64,000 nucleotides of DNA from Inonotus obliquus (GCA_032164295.1 JAJHTX010000001.1:2294001-2358000), one strand, 5' to 3'; counted from the stretch's first letter, positions 43,593 to 56,800 are shown. The notes: a model not told the origin generated them from the letters alone. Program-made: numbers and translations.

Positions 43593-45868
43593 CTAAGAGC
43601 CACGAGGGCCTAGACCGACCCAGCCGCGAGCATCGACACGTGAGCAGGCAGTAGTCGGCGTCAGCGGAACTGAGAGGCCAATAAAGGACCTTCTACGCCC
43701 TTCCATGGTGAAGGTAGAGACACGCGGAGTGGGTGCTGCTGCCGGGAAAGGCATAGGGCTGTTCAGATTGGACGTGACGGTAACCATATGAGGTGTATGA
43801 TGCGCCTTGAGTGTCGGTGACGGCGGAAACACAAACAGTGTCTGAGAAGGCGTGGCAAGTGACAGCTGTGACAGCTGAGATTGACTGCTCGAGCGTGATG
43901 AAGATCGTGTGGAGCACGCGCGCTTATTACCAAGATGCAGCGATCTCTTTCCACTCTCTGAGGTCATCGCTGATTCACTCAGTCGCAAAGGGGGTGGTAC
44001 AGGTCGGCGGCGAGGTAGCTGTTCCGGAGGCGGAGGAACCTCGGGAGGACCAAGGACATCTGGAGAAGAGGGAACGGGTGGAAGATTCAAGGGCGGTGGC
44101 CTTGCCTTCGTTCTAGGCTTGAAAGGAAGACGGGCCGAGAATCCGAATGAAGTCTTGTTAGCAGGTGCAGAAGGCGGAGGCAGCAGAGAGTCTAGAGTAC
44201 GTTCTTTCCCTGCGAAAAATGGCCGGGCAGTGCTAGGAGTAAAGACCAGTCCCCCTTCCTTCGACAAGTCCGGAGATACATTCGGCTCCTCCTCTGTCGT
44301 TTCTCCGCTGTGACTGCGTGACGAGATGCTCGGGGCATCAAACCCACCGCCGATGCCGAGCAGCTCTTCTCTCTCGTCTTCTTCAACAAGGTCCTCAGAG
44401 ATGACGCTAGCGACCGTAAAGTTGCTTGCAGTCGAGCCAGTTCGCTTGCGGTTACCGTATTTAGCCTTCCAAGCAGGTCCCATTCCGATGCCCGTAGATG
44501 AACCCAGGGAAGATCCGGAAGCCTTTCGAGATACTACTCTCTCTTCCATAGCTCGATCCAGAGCATATGCTTCTTGAAGCACTTCAGCGCTTTCACGATC
44601 CGCGTCATGCTCAGGCTCATCATCCAGCATACGCCTACGACGGCTCCATTCCTCCTCAGAGTCCTCAGCAATTGACGAGCTTTCAGAGCCCGATGGAGAA
44701 TTGCTAACACCGTTGAGCACCTGTTGATAGTCTTGAAGCTGATAAATTAGTCTGTATGCAGGCATTGATAAGCGCGCTCAAGAACTGCAGACTTATGAAC
44801 ACTTACAGCATGTTCGGTCCAATGCAGCTGCTTTTCGACTTGACGAAATCGTAAGCACCAGAAAACCCAGTACCCTTGAGCGCTTGCACTTCAGAAGAGC
44901 TTATTGGCGATGATCGAACAGCCGCACGCATCACTAGTGCAATGGCGACGGTAGCTGACCGCGAAACACCACACTGACAGCTAAAGAGCCTCATCAATAA
45001 TATCCACGACAGGGAGAAAAATCAATACGTACTGCACTAACACGCCGTCACCACGTTGTAGAGCAGAATCAATGAAGGACATCGCAGTCGCGAATCCGTC
45101 CTTAACCAGATCAGGCTGGCCATGAGACCATGGAAGCTTCAAGTAGTGCATCGAAGGCCGCGTGCCGTGAGAGGGATAGAAAGTTTGACCGGCCTCACTG
45201 GAAGTGCTGACACTTCGCGAGAGAGCGGCAGAATCAAAGGGCGATATGACCTCTCTAGCCACGTTTAATATTGCACGAATGCCCCGTTCGGCCAGGCACT
45301 TCCAGTCTCTCGCATTATCCTCGTTTCCTAGCCAAACTCCCGGAAGGATTTCGACGGGACCATTAGCATATGGTGATAGAGGTGTCTCGTCTTCATCTTT
45401 CCGATGCAGCCTCGACGACAACGAGACATTCGGAATTGAAGCTAAAGAGGCACGTCTTCTGGGCTCCATAGCGGATGCGGCATGGGCAGAGTCATCGGTG
45501 GTGTGACCACTTTCACCATCGGAAAAGAGAGTGAGAGAACGGGCAGATCTATTAGAATGGGCGGCGGGAAGGGTGAGAGAGAGTTTTTTTGTATTCCGCA
45601 TTGATCTCTGTTTGGTAAGGAGTGGAGGTGGGATCTGAGGAGAGTCGTCTGATTCGGAGTTTGCGGAAGAGAGGGAGGAAGAAGCGGATGTAGAATCTGC
45701 GAGGAGAAGGGTGTTTAACTGTTTTTGAGGGGGAGTGTGTATGCGAAGGGAAGGAGGGGGACCCTTCCTGCGTGGCTGGACTGTGTTCCGCTGGCGAGGC
45801 GTCTGTTCATGGTCTGGGACCGGCATGGCCTGAGACTGAGAGTAATGAAACTTTGAGGAAGAAAACAC
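43593..45868 (-). CDS. Dual-specificity (MAP kinase) phosphatase, Msg5-like
   Basis: Three exons: 45868-45033, 44980-44807, 44751-43593; joined 2169 nt, 722 aa. After a 175-residue disordered N terminus the DSP domain begins VEILPGVWLGNEDNA and continues RGIRAILNVAREV and LKLPWSHGQPDL. The catalytic loop HCQCGVSRSAT has nucleophile Cys280 and Arg286 (C-x5-R); its His is restored across the first intron. The intron after the domain keeps the GPNM...LIYQLQDYQ helix found in fungal MAPK phosphatases. The 380-residue C terminus is disordered, Ser/Pro-rich with acidic patches. By similarity to Msg5 and Pmp1 it likely dephosphorylates a cell-wall or pheromone MAP kinase; the target here is inferred. 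The 5' flank is strongly purine-skewed. Confidence 0.92.
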
Positions 45869-46724
45869 GACCAGCGTGGAAGGAAACGATGGATTTTGTA
45901 CAGGAAAGAGGGAGGAAAGGGGGAAAAAAGGAAGAAGGAGCTGAAGGGAGGAGGAGGGGGAGGGGGGAGGAGGAACGGCTAGACAGACCTCGCGGGTGGT
46001 TGGTAGTGGTGGATGAGATGACAGTCACACATAAGTAACACCACCGAGATAGTGCGCATATATAGATAAAGTTCCCCATCACTCCAGCCTCGTTTCAGCA
46101 ATCCTGTGTGTCCTTGTTTGCTATCTCAGGGTCCAAGCCTTGTCTCTTTCCTTATTTGTACTAGCACCGTCCTCTTATTATCTCTTCCCTTTGCAGGCCC
46201 TTTCATCTTTGCTCATATCTCTTCCTATACTTTGTATCTCTTTCGTCAGTCACACTTCCGAATGGGAAAACCATCTGAAACAACATTGATGCCATGGAAT
46301 GACTGATGGAAAACTCGTTGCGCAGCGGCAACCAGGTCCGCTCATCCGTCCCCATTAATCACCTCATCCCTTGTATTTCCACGCCCGTGTACTCTTCACA
46401 CTGAAGATCATACATACAACTACTCGACTGAATTGTCTTTGTGCCACATCCCGAATGAATCAGGATCCGTGGTGGTCGTGTATCTTCATTCGTCTCAACT
46501 GTCCCACCGCGGAATGAAGCCTCCTTCGGTCGTCATCGAAACAGTCCACCGGTTCAGTCCGGCAAATCTCACCGTGTGATAATCAGTCTCTTTGTCAGCA
46601 AGTATTTGTAAAGTCACGTGAAGAAAAGCGTGACGCAAGGCCTGCCGTTCTCGGCTGTCCGCTTCACCAGTCACTCTTCCGATTCTGGTGTCTATCTTCA
46701 CTTTCTTTCCCTTCTTCGTCAACA
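45869..46724. other. Divergent promoter with polypurine/G-rich tract
   Basis: 856 bp between the phosphatase and AFG3. At about 45898-45976 the forward strand is almost pure A/G, including runs GGAGGAGGAGGGGGAGGGGG, so the phosphatase mRNA leader is C/T-rich. No coding exon is evident; the AFG3 side contains pyrimidine-rich sequence before its ATG. Confidence 0.4.
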
Positions 46725-49196
46725 ATGATTCCTCGGTCAATCCGTGCCGCTCGACTCACTTCTCGTGTTGCAGCTCGTCGCCTGGCGCTTCCCGCTGCAC
46801 GATTACAGTGGCACAGATCCTTTGCAACGCCCTCGGAACCTCCCAGGAATGATGACAAACGATTAGATGACAAGGGAAAACAGTCGGACAATGTCGAGCG
46901 CAAGGACGGCCAAAAGGGAGAAAAACAATTTCCTGCTCCTCTTGAAGGCTTCTTCCAGCAGCTAAAACAACAAATGAAAGACCTCGAGGAAGAACGAAAA
47001 AATAATGGCAAGGAGAACGAATCTGAACGAGAGGGCGGTCAAAAGAAACCACCTCCACCTCCGAACAATAGCTTCCAGCAACTCGCCCTGCTTACCACGG
47101 CTCTCGGTTTATTCTGGGCAATGTCCAATAATGGCACCTCCACGTCAAGGGAAATCACCTGGCAAGAGTTCCGAACTGGATTACTTGAAAAAGGTCTGGT
47201 CGAGAGGCTCGTCGTAGTTAATCGTAACAAAGTTCGTGTCAAGTTACGTCCGAATGCGGGTGGAAGTGTGCTTCCAGGGGCAACCGTACCGACCGAGTAC
47301 TATTTCTCAATCGGGAGCGTTGACGCTTTTGAGCGCAAACTTGACGAAGCTCAGAACGAGTTGAACATACCGAGTCATGAGCGTATTCCTGTGCACTATC
47401 ATGACGAGATATCAGCATTCAGCACAATATTACACTTCGCCCCTACGTTGCTGCTCGTTGGCGTGATATATTGGATGTCAAGACGTGCTGCTGGCGGTAG
47501 TGGTAGTTCTGGGGGTATTTTTGGTATGGGGCGAAGTCGTGCCAAATTATTCAACAAAGAAACGGAGGTCAGGGTCAAGTTTGCTGACGTGGCTGGGATG
47601 GATGAAGCGAAGGAGGAAGTTATGGAATTCGTACAATTCCTGAAGGAGCCTGCCCGTTACGAGAAACTCGGAGCCAAAATTCCGCGTGGTGCGATTTTGT
47701 CGGGACCTCCGGGTACTGGTAAAACGCTCTTGGCCAAAGCAACAGCCGGTGAAGCGAACGTACCTTTCCTGTCAGTCTCTGGCTCAGAATTCGTCGAGAT
47801 GTTCGTTGGTGTAGGTCCTTCCCGCGTACGCGACCTCTTCGCATCAGCAAAGAAGAATGCACCATGCATTATTTTTGTCGACGAAATCGACGCCATCGGA
47901 AAGAAGCGTGGAAAAGGAGGCAATTTTGGCGGAAATGACGAACGGGAATCGACGCTTAATCAGTTGCTCGTTGAGATGGACGGATTTGGCACTCGCGAAC
48001 ATGTTGTCGTGCTGGCGGGAACAAATAGGCCAGATGTCCTTGATCCGGCGTTGATGAGGCCAGGGCGATTTGACCGTCACATCGCTATCGACCGACCTGA
48101 TGTTTCTGGGCGCAAGGGTATCTTCAAGGTCCATCTCGGTCCTCTCCGTTTATCTGCCGAACTTCCGCCTCTCGAGACCCTTGCTCAGAAGCTCGCCGTT
48201 CTGACACCCGGATTCTCCGGTGCAGATATCGCAAATGTGACCAACGAAGCTGCTTTACACGCTGCACGTAAAAGCCATGAGTTCGTTGAAGAGTCGGACT
48301 TTGAGAGTGCTATCGAGCGTGTAATTGCTGGTCTCGAGCGTAAGAGTCGTGTGCTTAGCAAGGAGGAAAAGAAAACGGTTGCTTACCACGAAGCGGGCCA
48401 TGCCGTCTGTGGCTGGTTCCTGGAACATGCCGACCCGTTACTGAAAGTCAGTATCATCCCTCGAGGCGTTGGTGCATTAGGTTACGCGCAGGTATGTGAA
48501 TGCGTTTTAAGCTTTGATTTCATTTCTGTTTATTAATTAGATCTCAATTGTAGTATTTGCCTCCGGACCGCTATCTACTCTCTACACCTCAAATGATGGA
48601 CCGGATCTGTATGACTCTGGGCGGTCGAGTATCGGAGGAGATCTTCTTTGGCCCTGAGAACATCACGACTGGTGCACAGGACGATCTACAGAAAATCACG
48701 CGAATGGCGTTTGAGGCCTGTGCAAATTACGGCATGAACAATGTTATTGGTCCGGTCAGTTATGGTGGTACCGAGGGAAGTAGAGAGAGCTGGCAGAAAC
48801 CCTTCAGTGAGAAGACGGGTGAGATGCTTGACAATGAAGTACGCAAGATGATCTTGTAAGTTCCGTTTTCCGTCAGCTTCACTCGTTTTGCTGGAGTTTA
48901 TTGTTTCTTCTCCTAGAACTGCATATGAACGCACACGCGAACTGCTCACGAAGCACCGCAAGGACGTTGAGAAGGTCGCGGAACGTTTACTCAGCAAAGA
49001 AGTCCTTACACGCGAAGACATGCGAGACATGCTTGGCAAACGACCATTTGCAGGCCGTTCCGACGATATGGACAAGTGGTTGGATGATCACGGATCAAAA
49101 AAGAAGGGTGAAGTCAGTGCCCCGCCTCCGATGGAAGACGCTCCTGCTCCGTTGCCTTCTGTTACAATGTCGAGATGGGATGACAAGCAATTATAA
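46725..49196 (+). CDS. AFG3: Mitochondrial inner-membrane m-AAA protease subunit Afg3 (Yta10)
   Basis: Three exons: 46725-48491, 48554-48855, 48917-49196; joined 2349 nt, 782 aa. An Arg/Ala-rich presequence and a Lys/Glu linker precede the FtsH extracellular-type domain between two hydrophobic segments. The AAA+ module has Walker A GPPGTGKT (residues 327-334), Walker B IIFVDEID, the pore loop [13 protein letters not shown] and the second region of homology [19 protein letters not shown]. The M41 metalloprotease site is HEAGH (555-559), with the third zinc ligand in the [12 protein letters not shown] region. Afg3/Yta12 complexes degrade unassembled inner-membrane proteins and mature MrpL32. 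Overall sequence is nearer Afg3 than Yta12 by my reading. Confidence 0.95.
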
Positions 49197-49426
49197 TATT
49201 GTTTTAATGAGTTACGGAGTGCTTTCTCGCTGTGTACTTTGTAGCATATGATATGTTACTCGGTTGTATAATCAGAAGGAATACACACAATCCCATTCTT
49301 TGCGCACTATCTTTAATTGAATATCATTTCGCGGGAAGCCTTAAGAAGAAGATGCCCAGCAAGATTCATGAACTAATGAACTAACGCATGCTTCAAGGAT
49401 TCTTGCTTACGGCGAACCAACATGTT

Positions 49427-52103
49427 CTACAACGTGTATCTGAAACCACTCCAAAAATCACCTTTATCAATCTTCGCAGCCTCGATGCTCTCGTACACCT
49501 TCACCCCTTTCTCATCCTTTTCGCCCTTCTTCACGACGTTTGTTTCTGAGTCCGGGTCTTGATCCGAGTATACAATGATCTCGTCGCGTTCTCCGCGTTC
49601 CCGTCGTGCGTTCTCGGCCTTGAGGACGATACGGAGAATCCATGAGCTGATGAACCCAATGGCTATGTATGCGAGGACGATGCCGTGTCCGAGGGAGTAC
49701 CAAGGCCTGTCTACTGCACGATACTGAGGAGGGAAGGAATTAGATGATCGGTCTCTGAGTCGTACGTAGGACAGGTGGTGAGGTCTAACTTACCACGTTG
49801 GAAGAAACAGCTCCGTTCAAGTTCCCCCTGTACATAGATCCGCAAATAGAAAGATCGATGGTTACACCTGGTATATTAATATCGGCGAACAAGAATGCAT
49901 AACGTACCAGCCAATGGCCATGCCGAGTACAGCACTTCGCTTATATGAGCCTTCCGTGTTCGCGGAGACCCAAGCTCTGTCGGTTGTCGGTTGTGCGTCA
50001 GGCGCCACCTGGAGTCAAATCATTGAGAAGCGAGGAACTTACACGGAGTTCGCTAGTATGCAGATGAACCTATCAGCATCCGTCGGACGAATTTAACTCA
50101 TGTACAACGTACGAATCAATGGATAGATGCCACTTATCAGAGAATGGAAGAAATGTAGGCGTTAATGGATTGAATCCATGTCCAGGGAATTGGCGTAGCA
50201 CTTACGAGGAGCCGAGGAAACATGCGAAGTACGACAGCGCGGGGTTACGGGAAGCAATAAGAATGATGTACCCGACCATGCCTATTTGTTGAAAGTCAGA
50301 CTGGGATAGGCCACTGTGTCCAGAACGGTTAGACGTACCACCGGCGAAAAGAGCCCTATCAAATGAAGAAGAGTCAGAGATTCCAATCTGCTCTTAGAAC
50401 TGTCTACGTACATGTTAAGATATGCTCGTTGACCAATCCTGTCGCCGAAGATACCAACGAGGAGTGTGACGAGACATCCCCATGCATATACCGGAACGGA
50501 AAGCAAGTTCGCCGTCGTCGAAGTGTACCCTTTGTAGGACATCAGTCACTCTGAAAGACAAACCTGACATGATGAATACGCACCAAGCTACATTAATCCA
50601 AAACATAGTTATCAGCTCAGAGAGCGATGAAGTAGCGTGAGAGCATACCTGGTTGATGATAGTGGGCAAGAAAAGCGAAAAAGCGAACAATGGGCCGTCG
50701 CTGTAGTGAACATGGATAAGATCGTATTCGCCCAGCCCTTCGGCGACTCACAATCCCATGTAGATTGCCACTGAAATCGGGCGTCAGTTAATTCTTTTGC
50801 CAGTGGATCCATGCCCTACTCACTGGCAAGATACGTTTTTACGTCCTTCAGGGACTGCCAGATATACTTCATCTGGAACTTCTCCCCACCAGCACTGAAC
50901 TGTTGATCAGCTTGCAGTCGTTCAATAACAAATTGCCCTGAGGGAAACGGCAAACTGAGATTAATGTGCCTTCTAGAAGGATTAGTCCACCGACTTTCTT
51001 TCTCGTTCAAGAATCTGGCTGTATCGGGGAAATCGTGAACCATCCAGAAAGATATAACTCCAACGACTACAGTTAAGAGCCCTTCCATGATGAAAATCCA
51101 CTCCCAACCTCTCTTGCCACCGATACCATCCAACTCTGAAATGGCGGCAGCAAGGAGGCCACCTGGAAAAGCACGTGTAAGTCATGCTCTGACGATCAGT
51201 GTAGCTGTAACTTCGGGAACAGACCGAAAGCTCCTGCCACTGTCGCCGACGTGAAGAAAAAGGCCACGCGTGTACCCAGCTCAGTGCGTTTATACCAACT
51301 ACCAAAAGTCAGCAACATCGAGAAAATCTGGTTCAGAGCTACGGACGCACCACGATAGATAAAACGCGATTCCAGGATACAGTCCGGACTCGAAGAGACC
51401 CAGCAAGACTCTCACAGCTGGAAGATGTTTGAGTGCCTATCGAAGCTTCGAACGTGAATGATGCAAGTGACTGACTAACTAGACCTCCGTAATCCTTGAC
51501 AACCCCGTGCATTACCTGTATTAACGATCGGCAATTGTATGGACAAGCAAATCGAGTTGAGATGAATTACCAGTACGATCCCCCAGGTTAGAATCAGAAA
51601 CGAGAGCCATCTCGATGGCTTCAGTCTCTTCAGTAGAATGTTACTCGGTGGCTGGCAAGCAACGGAGTAAGTGTTCAGTCTCGGAGTAGCACCCAATGCA
51701 ACAACACACTTCGAACAAGGCATAAGGAAAGAAGAAGCAGGTAAGCGCGATAAGGTATTGTTGGTCCGTTATGTTTAGATCTGTTTCCAGACCATAGAGC
51801 TAATACAGATGCATCAGCATTACTGGGATAAAAGATTCGTGATTCTAGAGTGGTTACCTTTGCGTTCCCTATCGTGGCCCTATCAAGGAAATTCAGAAGA
51901 TACAAAAGTGCGAGCCACGGAATGATGCGGAAGTCGATCTTCCTCAGTAACTTCTTTTCATCGATATCCAAAATATCCGCAGATTCCAGAGCGCCAGCAT
52001 CGACGTCAGTACCTTTACCAAGTGGCGTAGCATTTATAGACCCGTTGATTGAGCATTTCTCTTCCATCGAGTCACCTTTCGCGGATGCGCTAGTCCCGTG
52101 CAT
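49427..52103 (-). CDS. ACS-family permease (Dal5/Tna1-like, anion:cation symporter)
   Basis: Nineteen exons: 52103-51858, 51799-51710, 51651-51571, 51515-51480, 51436-51351, 51298-51225, 51162-50995, 50937-50824, 50770-50752, 50700-50649, 50587-50584, 50529-50412, 50355-50339, 50281-50206, 50132-50113, 50052-50043, 49976-49908, 49827-49794, 49723-49427; joined 1611 nt, 536 aa. Signatures: DFRIIPWLALLYLLNFLDR, NITDQQYLIALTCFFFPYAL, LLGLFESGLYPGIAFYLS with WYKRTELGTRVA, GWEWIFIMEGL, PNSVAWVSANTEGSYKRS and GNLNGAVSSNVYRAVDRPWY. About twelve helices fit. The family imports allantoate, nicotinate, pantothenate or similar carboxylates; the substrate cannot be read. GATAAG-type sites upstream would fit nitrogen control. 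Confidence 0.93.
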
Positions 52104-52830
52104 TCTGAGTGCTGAAGACCAGTGAGCGGAAAGAGTTGACCCGAAGGATCGTGGAGTCGAGAAGACGAGATTATATAGGCGAGGGTCATGGAGCCGGTTT
52201 TATCATGAGCGTCCGATAAGATGTCAAATCCCGAGAAGCCTTCTGTTCAAAGTACACGCTATCACCTCATAAGACGGATAGTTCACAGCGCATGTCTTCC
52301 GATTATTCCTTGGCAGTTTCGATAATATTCCGACAAAACTAAGATGCGTGAAGGTATCAATTCCGATTGTAGCTGCGCCATAGCACGATGAGGAGACCAC
52401 GTAGATAAGCAGGACAGAACAAGACGGAGGAAAACATTTCCCGATATATTGATACCTCGAGGTACCAGATCCAAAACCGAAAAAAATGCCCCCGTGTATT
52501 GAGTAGCGGCCCGTGTTCTTTATCTTTATACCGTCACTGCCATCAGAATTAACGCGGTTCATCTTTTGCAAAATTGGACTGAATAATAGACAGGTTACAC
52601 TGGATTTGCAGGAAACTGGCGCGAGACGAGAAGTACAACTCACTACACCTTTCCGGATAGTTGCGATCCATTGATGCAAACGACAGAGCCCACACCAACA
52701 CAGATAGTGACTAAATGGTCAGGAAATGCGATGCTGGGAATTATAATATAACGACACATTACTTTTTCCAGGTTTTACAAACCCGAGGACGATGTGCGGA
52801 CTCAAAAGAAGGAATGGACACCAGAAAAAA
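52104..52830. promoter_or_regulatory. Promoter of ACS permease with GATA-type sites, and 3' flank of NIP7
   Basis: 727 bp with no coding exon recognised. A TATATA lies near 52172-52177. GATAAG occurs near 52211-52216 and AGATAA (reverse strand) near 52519-52524, both fitting the HGATAR site of fungal GATA factors. Such sites are common by chance, so nitrogen control is only suggested. Confidence 0.25.
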
Positions 52831-53644
52831 TCAGAAAAGTGTATCCTGGGAGGTGAAGGTCACTATTTGCTATCACAATTAATGGTTTGCAACACACCTC
52901 ATCTCGAAGATACTCCCCGACATCACTTGATACGATATCAGCCAGCCGCAATGAATTGAGGGGTAGGAAGACCTACGCTTGGTGGAAAACGACAATACCG
53001 GTTGGGTCAAGTTTTCGTGCGTCTAATGTGGATCGTGCAGTGACGCCAAAGCCCTTGGGGAGTATCAGGCATGCGACAGATATCAGAAGAGGAAGGGTCG
53101 TACAAGGGGAGTGTCATTCATGCTGAAAACAACCACGCCTTGATGCTCCGGAGTGTCTTCTGTTATTCTCCCCAGATGTGCTTTCACGACGTGATTCCCG
53201 TACAAGAAGGGCATTTCTCCGTTTGGTTTGATCCATACCTATCCAAGTATGATTTCGAGCATTTAGTACCGAGTACTCGAAGCCCTTAGAGGATAACGAA
53301 ATACCTTGTATTTTGCGTATTGAGCCAGGTAGTCGAGACAAGTTATGTGTAGCTTAAATTTCCCGCTCTTGCTAAACTTTCCGAAGCACACGCCTAGACT
53401 AACAAGGTTCGGACGAGCAACAGAGATGGCGAGTTTCATCATTGGCTCAGAGGCGTAGTATACACGATCCTTGTGTAGGCGGAAGCAGTATGGTTCGTCA
53501 GGCCTGTCTATAAGGTGGACGAGATTCTTTCCCTGTAGCAATTGTTAGCTCCGTGAAATAAACAAAGAGTCAACTGAGGCGCACAATGTAGTTCGCGAGC
53601 TTCGTGAAGACCGCTTTGCTTTCATCTTCGGTAAGTGGCCTCAT
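52831..53644 (-). CDS. NIP7: 60S ribosome biogenesis factor Nip7
   Basis: Six exons: 53644-53585, 53532-53305, 53238-53104, 53053-52977, 52925-52898, 52845-52831; joined 543 nt, 180 aa, the normal size of Nip7. It is nearly invariant: [60 protein letters not shown], the C-terminal PUA domain ([37 protein letters not shown]), GFGVTARST and the end EYLRDEDTLF. The last exon is only 15 nt (DTLF and stop), which fixes the 3' end. Nip7 binds pre-27S rRNA with its PUA domain in the nucleolus and nucleus. It shares a 192-bp divergent promoter with NRDE2, another RNA-processing gene. Confidence 0.97.
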
Positions 53645-53836
53645 TGTATGTTGGAAGGCACAAGTCGAGAGAAATTCAAGATCTGAATAATTTGCTGCCG
53701 ATCACACAGAGATGAATGATCGGCGCGGTGGTCTCCCAAGTCTAAGTCGACCATCAACCACTTGGACGAAACGCAACGATTGGTCAATGACTTAGACACG
53801 ATTTAGACACGTCAATATCCACCTAGTACTCTGAGC

Positions 53837-56800
53837 ATGGCCGCACCCTCGTTCTCATCTTTCCCTCCTGCCTTTGACTCGTTTCCTGACTTGGAAGCTG
53901 GTTCCAGTTCTCACTCCCAAACCCCTCGAGGACTGGAATCTACCAAGGTCAAGAAACAGAAGGTCAAGAAACGCAAGCCAGTGGACAAGGAGACTAAAAC
54001 AGAAGAGAAGGATGGACGAAGGCGTGACCCAAACAAGTGTGGAAAGGGGAGGGAGAGGAAACATGAACGTAGCGACAAGACAGACCGCGATGAGCGCGAG
54101 CATGCCGCAAAACACCGTAGGCGAAGGAACCCCTCACACGATGAAGACCGCGAACGCGTAGGGTCCAGTATCCTGACCAAAGATACTTTCAACAGTGTCT
54201 TTTACATTGACCGTAAAGGGGACGAGCTAAACATTCGATACGGCTCGTTGTACTCTGGAGATGTCCCAAAGTATTGGCATATCGCTCGTGAGTCTCCTGC
54301 TTCACGTTTACCTAATTTCTCATGAGAACAAAAGGCGGAAAGAAGGTGCTCGGACTGGAGCCACATTTAGCTGTTATATACCGGGGAAGTAAAGGGCTTG
54401 AAATCGGTGAGGCAGGATGGTTTAGCAGAGTACGCCTTCTTCCATCCTCAGCTACACCATCGCTGATCAAAATTTTCCTAGTCGCCCCAACTAACGGACT
54501 CTCGCACTCGCGCGCAGCTAATGTCGAGCCATACACGTCGACTCACTGCTTCCGATAAGGCAGTTCTTAAGTATGAAGAAGTGGACGGTTTCATCAGAGT
54601 ATCCTCTCGCAAGGGAAAGGAAAAGGACCAAGCATATTGGTCTGCCGCTCTTGAAGATAATGATGAGTCGGACTCGGATTCTTCGCATTCGGGAGAAGCG
54701 AGCGAGTCTTCGGACGAAGAGCTGGATGCATTTCCACTATCCGCTCGGGAAGAAACGATTCGTGATCTGGAGCATCGCCTCTCAGAGGAACCTGCATCGG
54801 AGTTGACATGGTTATCACTGTTGCATCACTCTATCAGCGGTATCGATCCCTCGAGCAAGAACGCCGAAAGGACACGCGCCGAAATTTCCGTATCCATTTT
54901 AGATCGTGCACTCTCCGCACATCCAACCAACACACACTCTCTTTTGTTACGTCTCAAGCTACTGAAAGTCGGGGAAGTCATCTGGGATAAGATAAGGATG
55001 ACGGAGGAGTGGCGGAATGCATTGAAAGCCATTCCTGCCGCAGATATGTATACAGAATGGCTTGACTGGGCGATCCGTAATGCCTTAGACTTCAACACCG
55101 CAGTCGAGCATGCAGGCGAAGCGTGCGGCTTCGTCGCTAATAGCGGGACAGATGAGAATGCCGACTTCACGAAGCTGCGAGTATTTTGGAGGATTGCGAC
55201 TTTCTTTAGGCAGGCTGGTAAGCTAGATCCGAAAACTCGAGCCAATTCCTAAGGTTTGACGGTTTTATCAGGTTACGTTGAGCGTGGTTTCGCTCTCTTC
55301 CAGGCTCAGGCAGAGTTGTATGTCTAAATCCATCTAAACGATCTGCAGTTTTCTAACATTACAACAGGGCGTTCAACGTTCCAGAAGACATAATTAATCT
55401 TCCTGTGAAGAAGCAACTCGGCGCTTTAGAAGAATTCTGGGAGTCCGAATTACCTCGAACAGGTGAGGATGGAGCGAAGGGATGGAAAGCTTGGAAATTA
55501 GGAGGGAGAGGTGCTAGTAGTGCGAAGGCGCCTCGGATTGGCAAATGCGAAAGTAGCGACCCGTATGCGATTTGGCATTTCAACGAAGTAGAGGTGGACA
55601 AGCGTCTGGTATTTCCAACTCGGATGCCAAGTGATGAAGGGAGTGAAGATGCGAACGATAGAGAAGAAGAGGCCCCCGATGAAGATCCTTACTCCGCAGT
55701 CCTTTTCTCAGACATTCAGCCTTTTCTCGTCGACCTACGAACATTACGAGGCAAGGAAATGTTGTGCCTCATCTGGCTTTCATATCTTGGACTCCACATT
55801 CCTGGGCTCTCCTCAGCATTATCACCCAATCTATTTTCTTCTGACGATCGTTGGGCGGAGACATACTTCTTACAGCCTTCGTTCATACAAGCACTATTCC
55901 CCGGACATCGAAACCAACATGGGTTGATTACGGCGGATTCTCAGTTCGGTGTTATTATCGGTCGCGAAAAGACATACGCGAAAGCGTTTGACGCAATCAA
56001 GGCCTGGACCCTGGGTGTGCTTGAGCCTTTGGAAGGGCTGACGGTTGACGGTGGATACAGAACGTGGAGTAAAGGGTGCTTAGAAGACTTAGACTCTGAA
56101 GTAATCAAGGTCATGAGGTTCGTCCGTCGTTCGAGTACCCTGAGATTCTGCTGATTGATTTGTGTACGCTAGTCGTATCTTTAAGCTTGGACAAAGGTGT
56201 AGTAGCCCACTTTTCGACATCATGGAACTCGCATTCGAAGCGTCTTTCCCCCAAGATGAGACGTGGGTGATTTTTCTTTCTTTTTCTATACACCAACCTC
56301 TTATATGTTCTTGCAGTGCTCTAAAGCATTCACAATCCATGCTTGCCGGGAATAGTTCTTCAGCAGAACTTCTTGCCGCCCACGCCTGCCTTGAACGCAC
56401 CCGACGGAAATATGAGAAGGCGCGAAAGGTGTACCGCGTCGGGCTTCAATCTCTCGCCCAGACAAATCGTCCCGAAGTCGTCTATTTGTGGTGGGGATTT
56501 GCTGAGCTAGAGTGGCTCCTATCAAAAAATGATGCGGCACTGGAAATCGTATTCCGCGCTGCGGGCCAGTCAAATGAAAAGTCCGGAGTAAACATCCTCC
56601 GCGCAAGGCGTCGACTCGAAGAGCTCTGTCAACAAAGTGCTGTTCCAGAGTGGAAGTACCGCCTTAAATGGATGAAAAAACGGATACTACTTGAACTGCT
56701 AGTCGGCCCGCTCGATTCGGCCATTGAAGTATCTCAAAGGCTTCTCACTTTCGAGGAGGAAGGAAGCATGCATCACGAGTCTTTGACCGTGGCGATTTTA

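Noticed and set aside
52224..52679. Reverse frame of 151 codons between NIP7 and the ACS permease
   Set aside because: No family match and low-quality composition; the position is the promoter of the permease.
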